A stretch of 64,000 nucleotides of DNA from Caprimulgus europaeus (taxonomy: Eukaryota; Chordata; Aves; Caprimulgiformes; Caprimulgidae). Numbering within the stretch: the first letter of the stretch is position 1; every line of letters starts with the position of its first letter. Below are positions 35,173-48,700 of the stretch, one piece after another. The stretch lies in the NCBI GenBank assembly GCA_907165065.1, contig OU015528.1, positions 32,944,515 through 33,008,514 on the forward strand, written 5' to 3'. Under the pieces are notes generated by a model. It saw only the letters and a program-made list of their open reading frames with translations, was not told the origin of the DNA and did no database searches. The position numbers were made by a program, and so were the translations under genes.

Positions 35173-38100
35173 GCCTGGGAAGCATTAAATCATTTGCACC
35201 TTTTGTGAAGTTTATAAAATTGAAGATGCAAATACTCTGCATTTCTTAACACTAATGCCTTTTACAGACTAATAGAACTTTTTCTGCATACTTCCTGTAC
35301 TTGTCTAACTAAAGGAAATTAATGTAGAGCAAGTATTCATTTAGGTAACACTATTTCATTCTACAGTAGTAGTAATTACTGCATAGCAGCATCACCACCA
35401 CCTTTCACAGTGCCTCTTTAAATTGATTAGAGTCTTGAGTGATATGCCAGTTTTGAATTTATAAATATTCTGGTCTGGTGCCTATACTCATTAATGGCAT
35501 TTATAACACTTTTTAAAGCCTCTTGATATGTGCATTATTAGCAGCTAAACCTAATTTTTAAAGATACCTGTCATACATTAATTCCTCATTGAAGTGGCTC
35601 CTCCAGAATGAAATGTATGTAATGCATTAATTCACTCAGTTTGATGTACACAAGATATATTGGTTCATCTCAAGGGATATAAACACCACACCTTTTGTCT
35701 GTTTGTGGGTTTGGTTTTGGTTTTTTTTTGTTTGTTTTGGTTTGTTGGGTTTTTTTTGTAAGACCACATGGGCAAGAAGGCCTCTAATTCCCAATAGTTT
35801 TCTTAACTTGTGTGATATTTGAGAGGTCACATGGAAGTTCACTGATCAGAGCTATAAATGCATCTAAATCCAGCCTTAAGCTTCTTTTGCTAGAGAATTC
35901 TGAGTGACGTGTCAAGATCCCTGTGAAATCTGACAGAATTTTAATCTTTTGGGGATTTTTGTGAAGGATTTCACAGGTTGGCTGTATGAATTAAGGCTCT
36001 CTTGTAATTTCTTAGTTCAGTGTGCCTTCCTTTCTTTGCATTTGTATGTTTCTTTTTTATCTGTTCCATAATGTCTTGTTTTAAAAGTCAAAATTTTGTA
36101 CATAGGTTGAATTATTGTTCAGGGTCATTTATGTGTTTGTCTTACTCTGCATTTGACAGAGAAAGACTCTTGAAGGTCAAATGGTTGTCTTTGTCCAGTG
36201 TTCTGCTTTCTTATGCCTAACGGAGATAGCCCAGCTCTCCAGCAGCATGCGTGATTGCACAACTGGAAAGGTTTATTATGCAGTTATTGTCTTCCTCTAA
36301 AGCATCAGACACAGGTTACACGGGAGGCAGGGTACTGGACTCGGTAGTTCTTTATAGAAAATTGTACATTCTAGCAATGAACGTCCATAGTTAATACTGT
36401 AATTTAGAAAGATATATAGTAAATTATCTGAAGGTAGCATTATCTACAAGCATACTTTTCCTTTTGCAGTTGGTGAACTTGGTTACAATGATGGCTGCTC
36501 AGTATTACAGGTATATCCAGGTAGAATGTTGTTTGTTAAATATGCCAGATGCACCCTTAGAAGTTTTGGGGTTTTTTTTTTGGTGGGGTTTTGGTTTTTG
36601 GTTTTTTTTTTTAATACTCTGAATAATTTTTGAAATCTCGCAGTATTGCAGGTGCACCTTGGTACTAACAGCAGCAGAGATTATTCTTGAGCCTGTGATT
36701 GCAAAGGAACTGACACTTGTGTGAACTGGTGTGATGTAAAATAACCCTTGAACTGTGAGTGAGGAAAAACATGCAAGAAAAGCCATTTGGAGATCTGAAA
36801 AGGAATTAAGGGTCTTCATGCAATATTTGAAGTTTTCTAAAAAACTACATTTATTTTCAGTCTTCTAAATTGAGTGTATTCCTGTTCCTTTGTTAACTTT
36901 TTCTTTGGTCTTCTCTCAATTTAGTAGTGGCAGCAGCGGTAGCACCTGAAATTCATGTATCTTGCCACACCATTAAGGGGTATCAGGCAACCTTTTCACA
37001 CTGACTTTTATTATTCTTTACAGACTGTATGGTACTGAAATACCAGATGCACAAAGAACATAATTTGCACAAGTGAAAAGTGAGAGTCAGCAAGATCGTT
37101 ATGAGGAACTTAAATGAGACTAAAAAAAATCTCATTGATGATTTCACGGGCAGCCTACGTATACTCTTGTGATAGACCTGTTGACTTGTGGGGAGACCTT
37201 GGTACTCAAGAAGGTAATGACTACCTAGAGCTAGACATTGTACAGGTCTGTGGTGTTAGTTAGTGCTCCTTCACATCTTTGCCATTGCCTCACCTTACGC
37301 TATGGACCAGTCTTGGTCTGTACTGAAGAGAAATTGCCAAACACTGCAAAATACTTACTGGGTTAACGATAGTGGTGTGATTACTGTTCTTAGTTTATAG
37401 CTTACTTAAATTTGTGAGCTGAACTAATGCTGCAGCATGTGTTTTGAGGCAAATGTGTTTGATCTAGCTAGCTGCCTAGAAATATTTGGTCCTCATCTGT
37501 ATAGTCTGGGTGTTTCAGAAGTTATAATTAATTGGACCCTTAAAACACACCTGTGAGGCAGAGAAGTCATATTCTTAACTGACAAATAGGGAAACAGAGT
37601 CTCCAGGTAGATCCCAGGTGACCTGCCAAAATCAAAACAACCAACGATATCCCTCCTTAGTTCTGGTGTGCTGTTCTATGTGTTTATCCTGAACAGTCTC
37701 AGATACAAGGGATGATCTGAGTATTTTTTTTATGTTGTTGCAAGTTTCACAATACTTCATAGGGGTTGTTTTCATAGCTCTGGTCCCCAGAATTGAGAAC
37801 ATACTGAAATTTCAACTTTCTGTAGCCTTAATTATATTAACAAGTCTGACGCCATACTTTCCAGGGCTATTTTTCTACGCTCTTACATTTTACAGGTGGG
37901 ATAATGCTTTCTTGTTTTGTGTACGCTGCAAACATACTGGGTAGTCCCTGTTAGCCATGCTACTCATCCTTAGCATTCCTTATTTTCTGCCCCATGAAGT
38001 AGATGTAGTTGTAATGCACTTTACCCTTTGAGACTTGGTAAATATTTTTTTCAATTCAGTCTCTTTAAAGGCTGTGATGTTAGATTTAGTGTCTGTAATC

Positions 38101-41100
38101 TCTCTGTGGCATTTAGATCATGTGTATTTTGGGCCCACAGGTGTATAGATTGAGAAACTACAAGTATGTAACAGTTTTCTTTAGTAACTGAGACACACCA
38201 AGTTTACATAAACTAGGTCTTGCAAAAATCTCAGTATGTCTATCAGTTCTACTTTTCATCCATAACATGCAATTGGCTGCTACCCTTCAAGCATCTTTGA
38301 CAAGGGAAAACCTTTGACTGTAGGTATTTCTTTAATACAGTAATTTGGAAAAATCATACAAGGAAACTGAGCTGATTAAAAAGATAAAATGGTGGCCAAA
38401 AGGGCATAATAAATATTGGACTAGAAGTACCGTTATTAAGAATTTAATTCATTGGTTATATCAGGAAAATATTTTTTTCTCAAACTGATGCCAAGAGGAG
38501 GACCATTTTTTAATAATTTTATAGTGTTTCTTGGTGACTCCATAAAAACTGTATTAAAAAGACCATTCTGAAAACCTTAACAGTCATTAGAACATTGTTT
38601 CCCCCACAAGTACATTTTGCGTATGACAGGTTGAATGTAGCGATGTGCATTGAAGCACTATTCCTGTTCCTGTTAAAGTCTGCAGAACTTTCATAGAAAT
38701 CTTAAGTGTTCAGATAGACATTTCATATCGTAAACTTCTTAAATCCCCCTCTCAGATGCTTGGATATTTGTGTGTGTGTTTACACCTCTGACGAGGGCTT
38801 GGGTGTAGAAAGGGCCACAGAAAGGTGTAAGCTGTAAGAAGTCCAAACCAATGTCAAAACAGGGCCACTCTTTTGCAGGTGACAGACCAGCAATTGATTT
38901 TGCTGGGGTTTTTTTTAACAGCGTGTATTGGATCAAAATCTAGCTGTCCCATATTTTTGTTCTCTATTTAACCACTTCTCAGTGAGACAGTCAGGAGAGA
39001 GCAGATTGTCTTTACTCACTGTCAGTGAAGTGAAAATGCAAGTTCTGATTAATGTCAGTTAAACTTTGAGCATATAATGATGTATCTGATTTAGACCTCT
39101 ATTTCTAAGCAGTATTCTCTTCATGTAAGGTGGGATCAGTGGTGAAATTCTGTTTCTGCACTGTACTAATTTATTTAATGGCTGCAAATAAGATGAAACT
39201 GATTTAGTAGGAATTAACAGTGGACTTAAATCTGGAATTCTATTTCCCTTGAAGAAATTTGATCCTTCAGTTTGATAGATAGCATTAAGTGTTTTTGGAA
39301 TTTAATGATAAGACCTTTCTCATCTTTTCCTTGAGGTAGCAATTCAGGCGTTTATATTTGACAGTATTTACTTAATGTAAACATAAGTTCATTTATGATA
39401 TCTTTATTTTAAATTCATATACACTCCAAAAATCCAGAAGAAATTCCACCACAAAAAACTGCGTTAAGATGGAGTCAGGGTTGCTGATGTCCTTCTTACA
39501 GAGCATATACAAAAAAACCAGGAAGCCATGAGTTAAGGTTGTTTTGCAATCTTTAGGAATTACTTCCTCTTCTGGAGAAGATAGCAAATAAGAAATTAAA
39601 AAAAAATAGTAGCTGTAACTCTGACCATGTATACATTATTTCTTGTGATACTGTGCTGTAAGGTATGTGACTAAGTCTGTCAGATGTCTTTAGGAGGATA
39701 TTATCCTAATGTGGTGTTTTCTCCAGATTAACGCAGTATTTTGTTTGGAAACATGCAGGTGTACAGATAGAATATGAGAGATAAAGTTACCTTTAAAGTT
39801 GATGAAACAAGTGTTGGACATTTCTATATTTTTATATAATACAAAGGGCATTTTGAAATTTTTCTTGCCATTTTAGTAATTATTTAGTGTGGTAATATAC
39901 ATATATGATGACAACATTTTCTGCTATATACATTACATTGGCGTAATTCTATTTTATGTAGCAAATATGTATATATACAAAGGAGATAATGTAAAAAATA
40001 TAATTAAGAAATAGGCTCAAGCACTCCAGAACAGGGACTGTTCCTCTGTGTCTGCAAAGTACTTAATGCCTTGGGGTCCCAGCCACAGCTCACGTCTGAG
40101 ACCTGTGGTGACCAAATTGCCAAGCAGTGACTGTGGAGGAGCAGCTCCTCTGCTTTCCATGAGAAGCCTTAGTACAAAAGGTGCCATGAAGCTCACCTTG
40201 CCACTCCCTGGGGCTGTGCTTTACATGGTCATTCCCAGTGCCACCTGCCAACAACCCAGTCTGCCCAGAGTCCATGTGTCCTTTGCTCCAGTCCTTCCCT
40301 TTGGCAATAGGAAAGGAAGTCTGAGGAAGGAGCTTTGATGTCACCAGGGAATCTTCCTTGTTACCAGGTTGATCTTTCCGGAGCTTGTTTGGGCCTCATG
40401 TAGCACTGTTTGAAGCCAAACAAATGATTTGTGTTGACTTCAAGGGCCACTGGATGTGTTCCTACGAGATCAAGTTCTGCTGATGTAACAGCTCTGTTAC
40501 ACCTGAGGACCTGGTTGGTCAAGTTCTTCAGGAATGGTCTAAAAATACTGTAAAAATATAAATATATTTAATTACATGTACTGAAAAAAACCAACCCCAA
40601 GCCTACTTGTTGTGGTCAGAGTTCAGATTATGATGTGAATTTTGATTTCTTAGTCATACTTGCATATATATTGCTTTAACTGTTTTGTATGAAAGAGGAA
40701 GTGATTCTCAAGTGTGTGAAAGATCAGGATTACACTTGGTTGTTAACAGCTATGTTATTTAGGAATGGATGTCAGCAAATTTAACTCCATATGAATGCAG
40801 GTTTTTTTGCATTAGAACATGTATGTATATCATACACCCACATTTTATATATAATATATTATATATTTGGTACTAACTTTGTATTTTCCCCGAAATTTTG
40901 CCAGATCTCGAATAGAGATGTTCTCACTTGTAAGACTTTGGTACTTAATAACTGAATGTATAAGAAATGCTCTGGTATGAAAGGAAAGAGTGTTGTATGG
41001 TGTCCCACGGTACAGATGTCTCAAGCAGCAGGCACATTGCCTTTTCACATCTCGCTTCATTGCAGCATCACCTTTCATCTCCCGAAAAACAGTGTGTGTG

Positions 41101-41226
41101 TGTGTTAACCAACCGCAGCCCTGCCGTTCCAGTGCAGCTGAATACGGCTCTAGCATGAAAGCTGACTGGCAGTAGTGAGAGTACAGTAGTCACCAGTGTG
41201 CCACGGGCGCAGTTATTAAATGCAGA

Positions 41227-41232
41227 AATAAA
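41227..41232 (+). promoter_or_regulatory. FRS2: Candidate FRS2 polyadenylation signal AATAAA
   Basis: AATAAA is followed at about 30 bp by T/GT-rich sequence ('ttatgttgtatgttcc'), the expected downstream element. Confidence 0.55.
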
Positions 41233-41790
41233 CATTTCTACAAAGGCCAAAATCTTATGTTGTATGTTCCTTTCTTGTCATTACATTGTATGATATTGTA
41301 AGATTATTGTATGTCCTAATTTGCATTATAAAATGTTTTTTCCTACTTAAAGGCATAAATATAGCAACTTTGTATAAAGGTAGCTTTCTAGATTTTTATT
41401 TCTTTTATATAAAAAAGTCTAAACAGTGGGAGTACCATTGCCAAATTGTTTATAAAATTTTAATTAATTTGTCCTGTTCAATTAATTTGTTTTTACAAAC
41501 ATTCCATGTTTCTTTTTTGAAAAAAGTGATATTGTACTATGCAGAAATAGTGTATTTTTATGCCATTCCACATTAATCTTAAAAAAAAAAAAATCACTTG
41601 TTTTAAGCTGTCATTAACTATTGAGAAGGCTTACCAAATGTGCATTTAAAAAAAAAAAAAAAAGTATTCTTGTATTATGACAACATTTTTCCCCTTTACC
41701 AGTGCCAACTTTATTTGGGAAAAAAAACAAACAAAAACAAAACAACAAAAACCCCCCCAAAGAACCCCCAAAACAAACCTGTAGCATGGC

Positions 41791-41796
41791 AATAAA
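41791..41796 (+). promoter_or_regulatory. FRS2: Alternative distal FRS2 polyadenylation signal AATAAA
   Basis: A second AATAAA is followed by 'ttgcattgaaaatcgtctgtgc'-type sequence. It may be used instead of, or together with, the one at 41227. Confidence 0.45.
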
Positions 41797-41815
41797 CTAT
41801 TGATTTTGCATTGAA

Positions 41816-44291
41816 AATCGTCTGTGCTTTACTTCAATATTTTGCAGTGTTAGTGTTGCTGTATTGTATTTCATTAGTAGAACCTTTTTTGCTTTTCTTA
41901 AAATTGTTGCTTCAGGTACCTATATCCCCTGTCTTACCTTCCACACATTACTCAGCAGTAAAAAACCCCCAAAAAAACAACAAACAAAAATCCCCCAAAA
42001 CAAACCCCCACCAAACCAGAACATGATCTGGAGTCTCTAAATTTTTCTCCAAGCTTTTGTTTAATTTCTACTAGTGTTCTGTCACATTCTTCCCATGTCC
42101 ATATTTTTTTTTTGTTGTGGTAGTACTGTTGCTATTGACTACTGGCTAGTGAGTCACATGCCAGCAAACTGAATGTGCTCCTTTCTCAGTTATTAAATGA
42201 CTTAAGATTTCACAAAACCCAAATGGACCTTGTTAGCATAGTGCTGATAAATTCAGAAAGAAAGTAACAAGAAAGTAAAAGGTTGAAGTCCTGTCCAGAT
42301 AGCCTTTCCACTTTCTTCTGGAGACTATAAAATATGGTGGTGAATTATCAAAATTCAGTATTTCCTCTTCTCCCCAAATCACTGTTTCAAGGCGTGATTT
42401 CAACAAAGATGTTTCCAGCCAACAAATTAACAAAACCCTAGAAATGTCAGGAGATGCGTTGTTTTCAGAACAACATTACGTGGTCCTTACACAATGTTGG
42501 TTAGGTAATTTGGACATCTGAAAACTCTGTTCTTAAGAAGGTTTTCATATCCCTGGCCAAGAGTTTTGCAGCTTTCCTAACAGAAATGGCTGCTTAGCAC
42601 TCTGTAAGATTTAATGTTTCCATGTTAACAGGACACACAGTTGAGTAGCAACTTTGGTTCTTTGTACCTTCATTTCAAAGAGAAACTTTCCCAGTAATGT
42701 TGGGTTGAAATGCCTCAGTGCACCACTTCTGGTGTGACAGTAGGTAAAATATATGAAGTTACAGAATTAATTGCTAGCAATATTATAACTAAAACATTAT
42801 GCAACTGATATAAGTGATTCCAATTAAAATATGCATGTGCCTTGCATTCTTGACCTAATGTTGCTTTGTTCTGAAATAAAATTTTGAAGCCAGCTCAAAA
42901 TAGATGGCATTGAACAGCCAAGCAAGAGCTGACCTTCCAGCCATATGTGCCTAGTACTGGGATTTCCAAGAACGATGTAAAATGGCCTGTTAAAATCCTT
43001 ATGCATAAAGCACAATAATACATCTGTTAATTTTCGGTTGGGAGCACCCGAAGAGCTGGGTTTTGTGAAGACTCTCTGTTTCCTTTCCTCAAATTCATCT
43101 CTGCTCAGAGGCTTAAGTGACTGGTTTGACTGGAGCCTCAGACTAGATACTGTGATTGATCGGTGCCTGAATTATTGGTCCCAGAGAAACCCAGGAATGG
43201 TTGCTGCTCTCTTATTCCTACATCATTAATAGCTTGTCTGTAAGCAGAAGGTCTCGATCTGAATTAAAGCGCTCTCAGTAAATACTGAGACATGGAGGTC
43301 TGATTGAGACTTCATCCCTGAGACACCAAGCCTGTGCTCTGCTGAGCTGTCCGGTGGATGGTCTTTGAGATTGAAACGTGCTTCGTTTCTTAACCTGGAA
43401 AGAGATGAAGTGATTTGCAAAGTGTATGTGTTTATGAAAATATTAAAATGAGGCCTTTTTTTTCCATCACTACTCACAGTGTGACCTTAAAAATAGCCAC
43501 CAGCACAACAGAAGTGAGGGCACTGTGCAGCTGGAAGCGAGAGGCAGGAACCCAGAACTAGTGCTGCTGCTGGGCTCTTCCTGTTTGAGTGTCGCTACTA
43601 CTACAAAGTATAAATCATAGCTTAGCAAAAGCTTGGCAAAAGCCACCTGAATCAAACTTACAAATTTGCTGTAGTAAGTTTTTCTGTCAGCATTTGATTT
43701 TCCAAAGGCCATAATTTGGTTAATTGTCCGAGGCACTTCAAAATCTTTTTTCCCCTAGCTTAGACCACAATAGCAGCAATTGTGAATGAAAATGAATCAT
43801 TAGTTCAATGGAAATCTTTATGAATGCTCTAATTCTGAGGTAAAATAGTTACCATTGTTTAGCCCTAGCCAAAACATAAGATACTTTTTTACATAACTGT
43901 GAGGAAAATTGAAGATGTTAAAATTCAATTAATAGTCTTCTTTTTGGAACTGGGCTGAGGAGGTAACATATCTAACTCTGAAGAAAACAAAGCAAAAAGT
44001 CCAAATAACTCAAGAAAAATACTAACTGGGTATTGACATACTGAAAACCAGAGATAGGGCAGAGTTTCAGTGATGCGTTTTTTTACTGTCTCCATTGGGA
44101 TAGATACCTGTCTTTGGCCAGTTTGAACCTAGAACAGCTTTGCCTATATCCCAAGAGATTTGTATCTGTCAGCGAGAAGAGGAATACCAGCTGGAATTAA
44201 TTGTTGGGGAACAAGTCATACAAACTAATTAACTTCTTTTTATATGACTAGGTAACTAACCAGCTTTTTGTGCAGAGGAAGAGTAGTGAGA
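41816..44291. other. FRS2-CCT2 intergenic DNA
   Basis: No gene, RNA gene or clear mobile element was found. An A/C-rich tract lies at 41960-42020, and unrelated AT-rich sequence fills the rest. Open frames of 60-90 codons on both strands lack any supporting feature. Confidence 0.55.
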
Positions 44292-44292
44292 G

Positions 44293-44500
44293 AATCATAG
44301 AATCATGGAATGGTTTGAGTTGGAAGGGACATTTACAGGTCATCTAGTCCAACCCCCCTTCAGCAAGCAGGGACATCTTAAACCAGATCAGGTTACTCAG
44401 AGCCCTTGAATGTTTCCCAGGATGGGGGTTCTACCACCTGTCTGGGTAACCTGTGCCAGTGTCTCACTGCCCTCATTGTAACAAGGCCTGGATGTTGTCT
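44293..44500 (-). mobile_element. CR1 3'-end fragment upstream of CCT2
   Basis: 'agaatcatagaatcatggaatgg' begins the complement of a CR1 3' terminus, followed by 'tcatctagtccaacccccct' and then diverged CR1 sequence to about 44500. It lies about 250 bp before the CpG island. Confidence 0.9.
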
Positions 44501-44749
44501 CACACACCTGCAAAGCTGACAAGAGAACAGTTAGCAATTTTTTAACATTGAAAGAAAGACTGTATAGAGTGGGATTGTTCCCTGCTTTTAGTTGGCGATG
44601 TGGATGATGTAATAAAAGGTACCTGGAATGGTGTGGCAGGCACACCGGGGACCAGGAGTGGTAATTTAAAATGCTTGTGACTGGTCTGGGGAACAGATCG
44701 CCAGGAATATGATTAAATTAAACTGGGGAAACTGCAACCTCCTCTGCCG

Positions 44750-45720
44750 AGGCAGAAGTAACTTGGCACAGACACAGAGCGGAAAAGAAGGGCCCAGCTG
44801 GCAGCTCTGCAGGGAAAGGCTGGTGCTGCGGAGCGCTGCCCGGCAAACCCACGGTAGCTGCTGCCGCACCAGAGGCCGCACGGCACAGAACGCGGCGACA
44901 GGCCGGCAACCCGCCTGACGCGTTAACAGGACGCAGGACGTTCCATCAGCGGGGCCGCGCCCGCTCCGCAGGCCGGGTCCCGGGCCCCGGGAACAGCGCG
45001 GCCGGCCCTCAGGGACGGGCCGCGGCTCCCACAATGCCGCGCGCCGCCGGAAGCGGCGGGCCCTCTGACGCCAGTTCCGCCCGGAGCTCGTGGTGGGCTG
45101 CGGAGACGCGTGCTGGTTCTCTGGCGGAGGAGGCGGTTGGCGCGGTTCCGGCGGCGACACCGGCATCATGGTGAGCGGCGGGACGGCGCTTTCGCCCGGT
45201 GGGAGCGTGGGGTGCGGGGCGGTGCGGCGGGGCCGGGCGGCGGCCGCCGCCGCGCTCCCCGCGGACACGCGTGCGAGGGCCTGGCGGTCGCGCCCCTCCC
45301 CCACGCTTTGTTCGGCGGCGGCTGCGGCTCTCGCGTGGGGGCGGCCTCGCGCCCTGGCCCGCGCGCGGCGGGGGGAGGGAGGAGGTGCGTGGGGCCTGGA
45401 AGGTTCTCGAGCGCGCGCCAGGAGGGTCCCCGCGGGCGCGGCCGGGGGCGCGGCGGGCGGGTGCCCGCCTCCGCTGGAGGGGCCCTCTCAGCCCGCCCGT
45501 GCTGCTCGCCCGCAGCGTGGGTGACACGGTGGAGGCAGGCGGGCGGGCGCTCCCTCCTTCCTTCCCCTCCTTTCCTCCCCTCGCCTCCAGGAAGGCCTGG
45601 AGAGGCTGCACCGAGTTCTCGAGCGGGAGAGGCCGCTCCTCAAGGGCCGCTGAGAGCTGCCTTCGTGCCGTGTGGCGTCTCCTGTCGCACCCTTTCGGCT
45701 TTTCTTGCCAAAGCGACAAT
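44750..45720. promoter_or_regulatory. CCT2: CpG island and promoter of CCT2
   Basis: A sharp change from AT-rich DNA to very GC-rich, CpG-dense sequence surrounds the CCT2 start. No TATA box is seen near the expected start site, as is usual for housekeeping chaperonin genes. A CCGGAAGC motif (45047-45054) is a good ETS-family site about 115 bp before the ATG. Long open frames on both strands here (up to 240 codons) come from the GC bias, which makes stops rare, and are not genes. Confidence 0.85.
45168..45170 (+). CDS. CCT2: CCT2 coding exon 1: the start codon only
   Basis: The exon's coding part is just ATG, immediately followed by the donor gtgagc. The next acceptor (gtttcag) resumes with Ala2, giving [12 protein letters not shown], as in mammals. 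Confidence 0.95.
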
Positions 45721-48700
45721 GGGACGGGCACGGACCTGGTAGAAAAGCTGTGTGCTGATCACGCAGCACAGTCAAAACTCAAGGAGCTCTCTTAAGAGAG
45801 CTGGTGCATTTGTTCTTTTGGGATTTGTTTCTAATTCGTTTAAGTTCTTGAGTTCTTTGCAAGTATTCAGCTTTAACGGCATATATTAATTGCTGATATA
45901 ATTAATTTGCATGGAAATGGAAAAAAAAATCAGGGTTCAACACATATCAAAATATTAAAGTGTGCTCAGTAACGAGATTTTTTAGGTTCCGCTGGTTGTA
46001 CTTGTCGTTGTGTTGTCTGGATCTGATGGTTAGGCACACAGACCGTGCCATAAAATAAGACATTGGTAACGGCTCATAAATCTTACCAGAGAACACAGTA
46101 TACAGTCTCTTGGAGTACACTGCAATCTAACTTGCAGTCTCCTCACCTGATAAAAGAGACTGCAAGATAGATTTTTAAGAAAGAACCAAGGTAAATTTAT
46201 CTTGAATAACATTTTTTATCAAAACCAAATGGGGTATAAGAAATAAATAATTTTAATAATAAAAACATTGTTTAGGTTGTTAACCTCAGGGATTTGTTTT
46301 CAAAATGCATTGTTTTATTAAAGCTAAGGGAATACACTTATGTTAACTCTGTTTCAGGCGTCGATTTCCCTTGCTCCTGTGAACATTTTCAAAGCAGGTG
46401 CAGATGAAGAAAAGGCTGAAACAGCTCGGTTGGTAAGTTTATTTCTCTAAGAAACTGCTAAGACTTGGGGTAATTAAACTTTGTCTTTTCTGCTCTTTCA
46501 TTTTATGATGATGTGGAACTTAATCTGTTGTGCTGTTTTTTCTTGTTGCATGTCTGTGAACAGAATGTAGAAGGAATGCTTATGCTAAAAATTAGCAAAA
46601 CTCCTCATAAGTGTTCAAAAAAAAAAAGTATTTTAGCTCAGAATATTGATCTTCATGGGAAGGCATTTGTTTTGGTTGTGAGACAGGCTTTTATGGTTTC
46701 TGTGAGAATTTAAGTATTTTTGATCTGGTTATCAAAACGTAGCAGTTAAGAAACTTGTACCAGTTTTGCTGAAAGGAGTGTGGCTGTGGAAGGCTTGGGT
46801 TAAGATGTCCCCTTGGAAGTTATAAGCTGGCATTTACTTTTTGTATTAAAGTAGAAATAAATCCTTTTCTAAGGTATATTTGCTTCCATTTCAGTCATCC
46901 TTTGTTGGTGCCATTGCTATTGGTGACCTGGTCAAGAGCACTCTGGGCCCTAAAGGCATGGTAAGACAGCTGCAAGTTCTCAGTGGTCATACCTGTTAAA
47001 TTGGTTTTAACAGTTAAAGTGTGTTTTCAAGCAGTATTCTAAATCTTCGATCTTGTAGGACAAGATTCTTTTAAGCTCTGGAAGAGATAGCACGGTAACA
47101 GTTACCAACGATGGTGCAACCATCCTGAAAGCTATTGGAGTTGACAACCCAGCTGCCAAGGTCTTGGTTGGTGAGTTTCTAACAGCTTGTCATTAGAGTA
47201 CTTGGCATTTCTTCATTTATAACTGCATTATGTAGTGTTTATTTGTTCTTAGAAAAGTAGTCTTCAAATAGTGTGAAAAATTGAAGAGAAGGAGAAGCTC
47301 AATTCCTGAAGTAATGAGGCCAAGATGTTGCAGGAGTTGTGGAACTCTGCAAAAGTAAAACTGAAGTGTATGCTGCTCTTGCAAAACTGGTTTCCCCCAG
47401 GAATCAAAAGGGACAAAAGACAGCTATGTGCCCTCCCTCCCCCGCCTTCCCTTTTTTTCCACTGGGAAAATTTGTAAGAGCGATCTCCTGGGGCACAGAG
47501 ATTCACTCTGGTTCTCCCTGATTTAAATTTCTTTTTTATCACTTAATCAAAATGTATTCTGGATAGAGTTACCTCTATGATCAACTGTCTTAATGTGAAA
47601 ATGCTTCAGTTCTAGTGACAAGCAGGACTCTGAACAATTTGTCAAGTTTCTTAGTGATTTCATGTTTGCTGGGTCCTTGTTTGTCAGCAGTTCATGGGGC
47701 ATACTTGGTTATTGTATTCTGTGATCCTGTGTGTATAGCTTACAACTCCTGTCCTGCCCTGTTTCTTGTTGATGATCCTCTTTAGGAATGAGGAGAGGGA
47801 GGAGTAGCTCTTGACCACTACCAGACTGGAACTGGTGTCTAGGTTGCAAATGAAGAGCAGGAATGTGAAGGATGCTCAATTTTGTTTGCATCTCAGATTT
47901 TTCTGTGACTTAGAGTGACCTCTTTAAACTATTGGGGAATAAGATTTTTTTTTTTTCTTCTCCAAACTAATGTGAGATAAAAATTGTATGTAAAGCTGGT
48001 GCTAGTGAGCGTGGTATTTTGAATCCAAACATTAATGCGGCGTCTTCTTTCTTTAGATATCTCAAAGGTTCAAGATGATGAAGTTGGTGATGGAACTACA
48101 TCTGTCACAGTGTTGGCAGCTGAATTACTGAGGGTGATGTATTACGGCCTTTCAGATGTGTTTTTATTTGGCAGTGTGCTCTTGTGATATCAATAGGGGA
48201 TGTGTTATTTGATGTGTATGAAGAGGACTCCCAAAGCATAGGGGTGCCTTGCTCTGTTGCTGTTGAAATTAACAGACAAAAAGAAAAGCCTTAGATATTG
48301 CATCATCTTTTTAAAAATTTATTTTAAGCTACATTCCTTATTTTATTATTTATAAATTCACAAGTGTTTTAATTTGGTATATTTTAGAAAATTGTTTTCT
48401 CTTATTTCATTATATGCAAATGAAACGGAGAACTATCACGCAGTAGCATGCAGCACTGCTTAGTTGTGAGGTTCAGTCCTCTGAAATCCTTTTCATAACA
48501 TTAATGAGAAAAAACCCAAAGTGTGTCAAATTCTGTTCTTGTGCGCACAAGGCCTGAATTCACACTGTTCCTTTAAACTCTGCATACGGAATTTACACTG
48601 CCAAACTCTAAATCTGAAGTTACTGTGAAAGAGACTTAAGAAGTGAGGAACTGTTAACAGAGCTGTGCCAGTCAATCTAATCATCTTAGATCCAGGAACA

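Larger units (their letters stand above)
35173..41815 (+). other. FRS2: FRS2 3'UTR (long)
   Basis: The region after the FRS2 stop has no further gene and is AT-rich with several ATTTA-type elements. Two AATAAA signals near its far end (41227, 41791) are plausible ends, giving a 3'UTR of about 6.1 or 6.6 kb. Mammalian FRS2 also has a multi-kilobase 3'UTR. Low-complexity G/T tracts occur at 35698-35760 and 36568-36615. Frames inside it (for example 40048-40338) show no protein features. Confidence 0.7.

Noticed and set aside
40048-40344. Paired 84- and 96-codon frames in the FRS2 3'UTR
   Set aside because: Both strands are open at once, with no protein features, inside a region better explained as 3'UTR.
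45009-45795. Long open frames on both strands across the CCT2 CpG island (up to 240 codons)
   Set aside because: They arise from GC-rich DNA with few stop codons, give low-complexity Arg/Pro/Ala-rich products, and overlap the true CCT2 start exon and donor.
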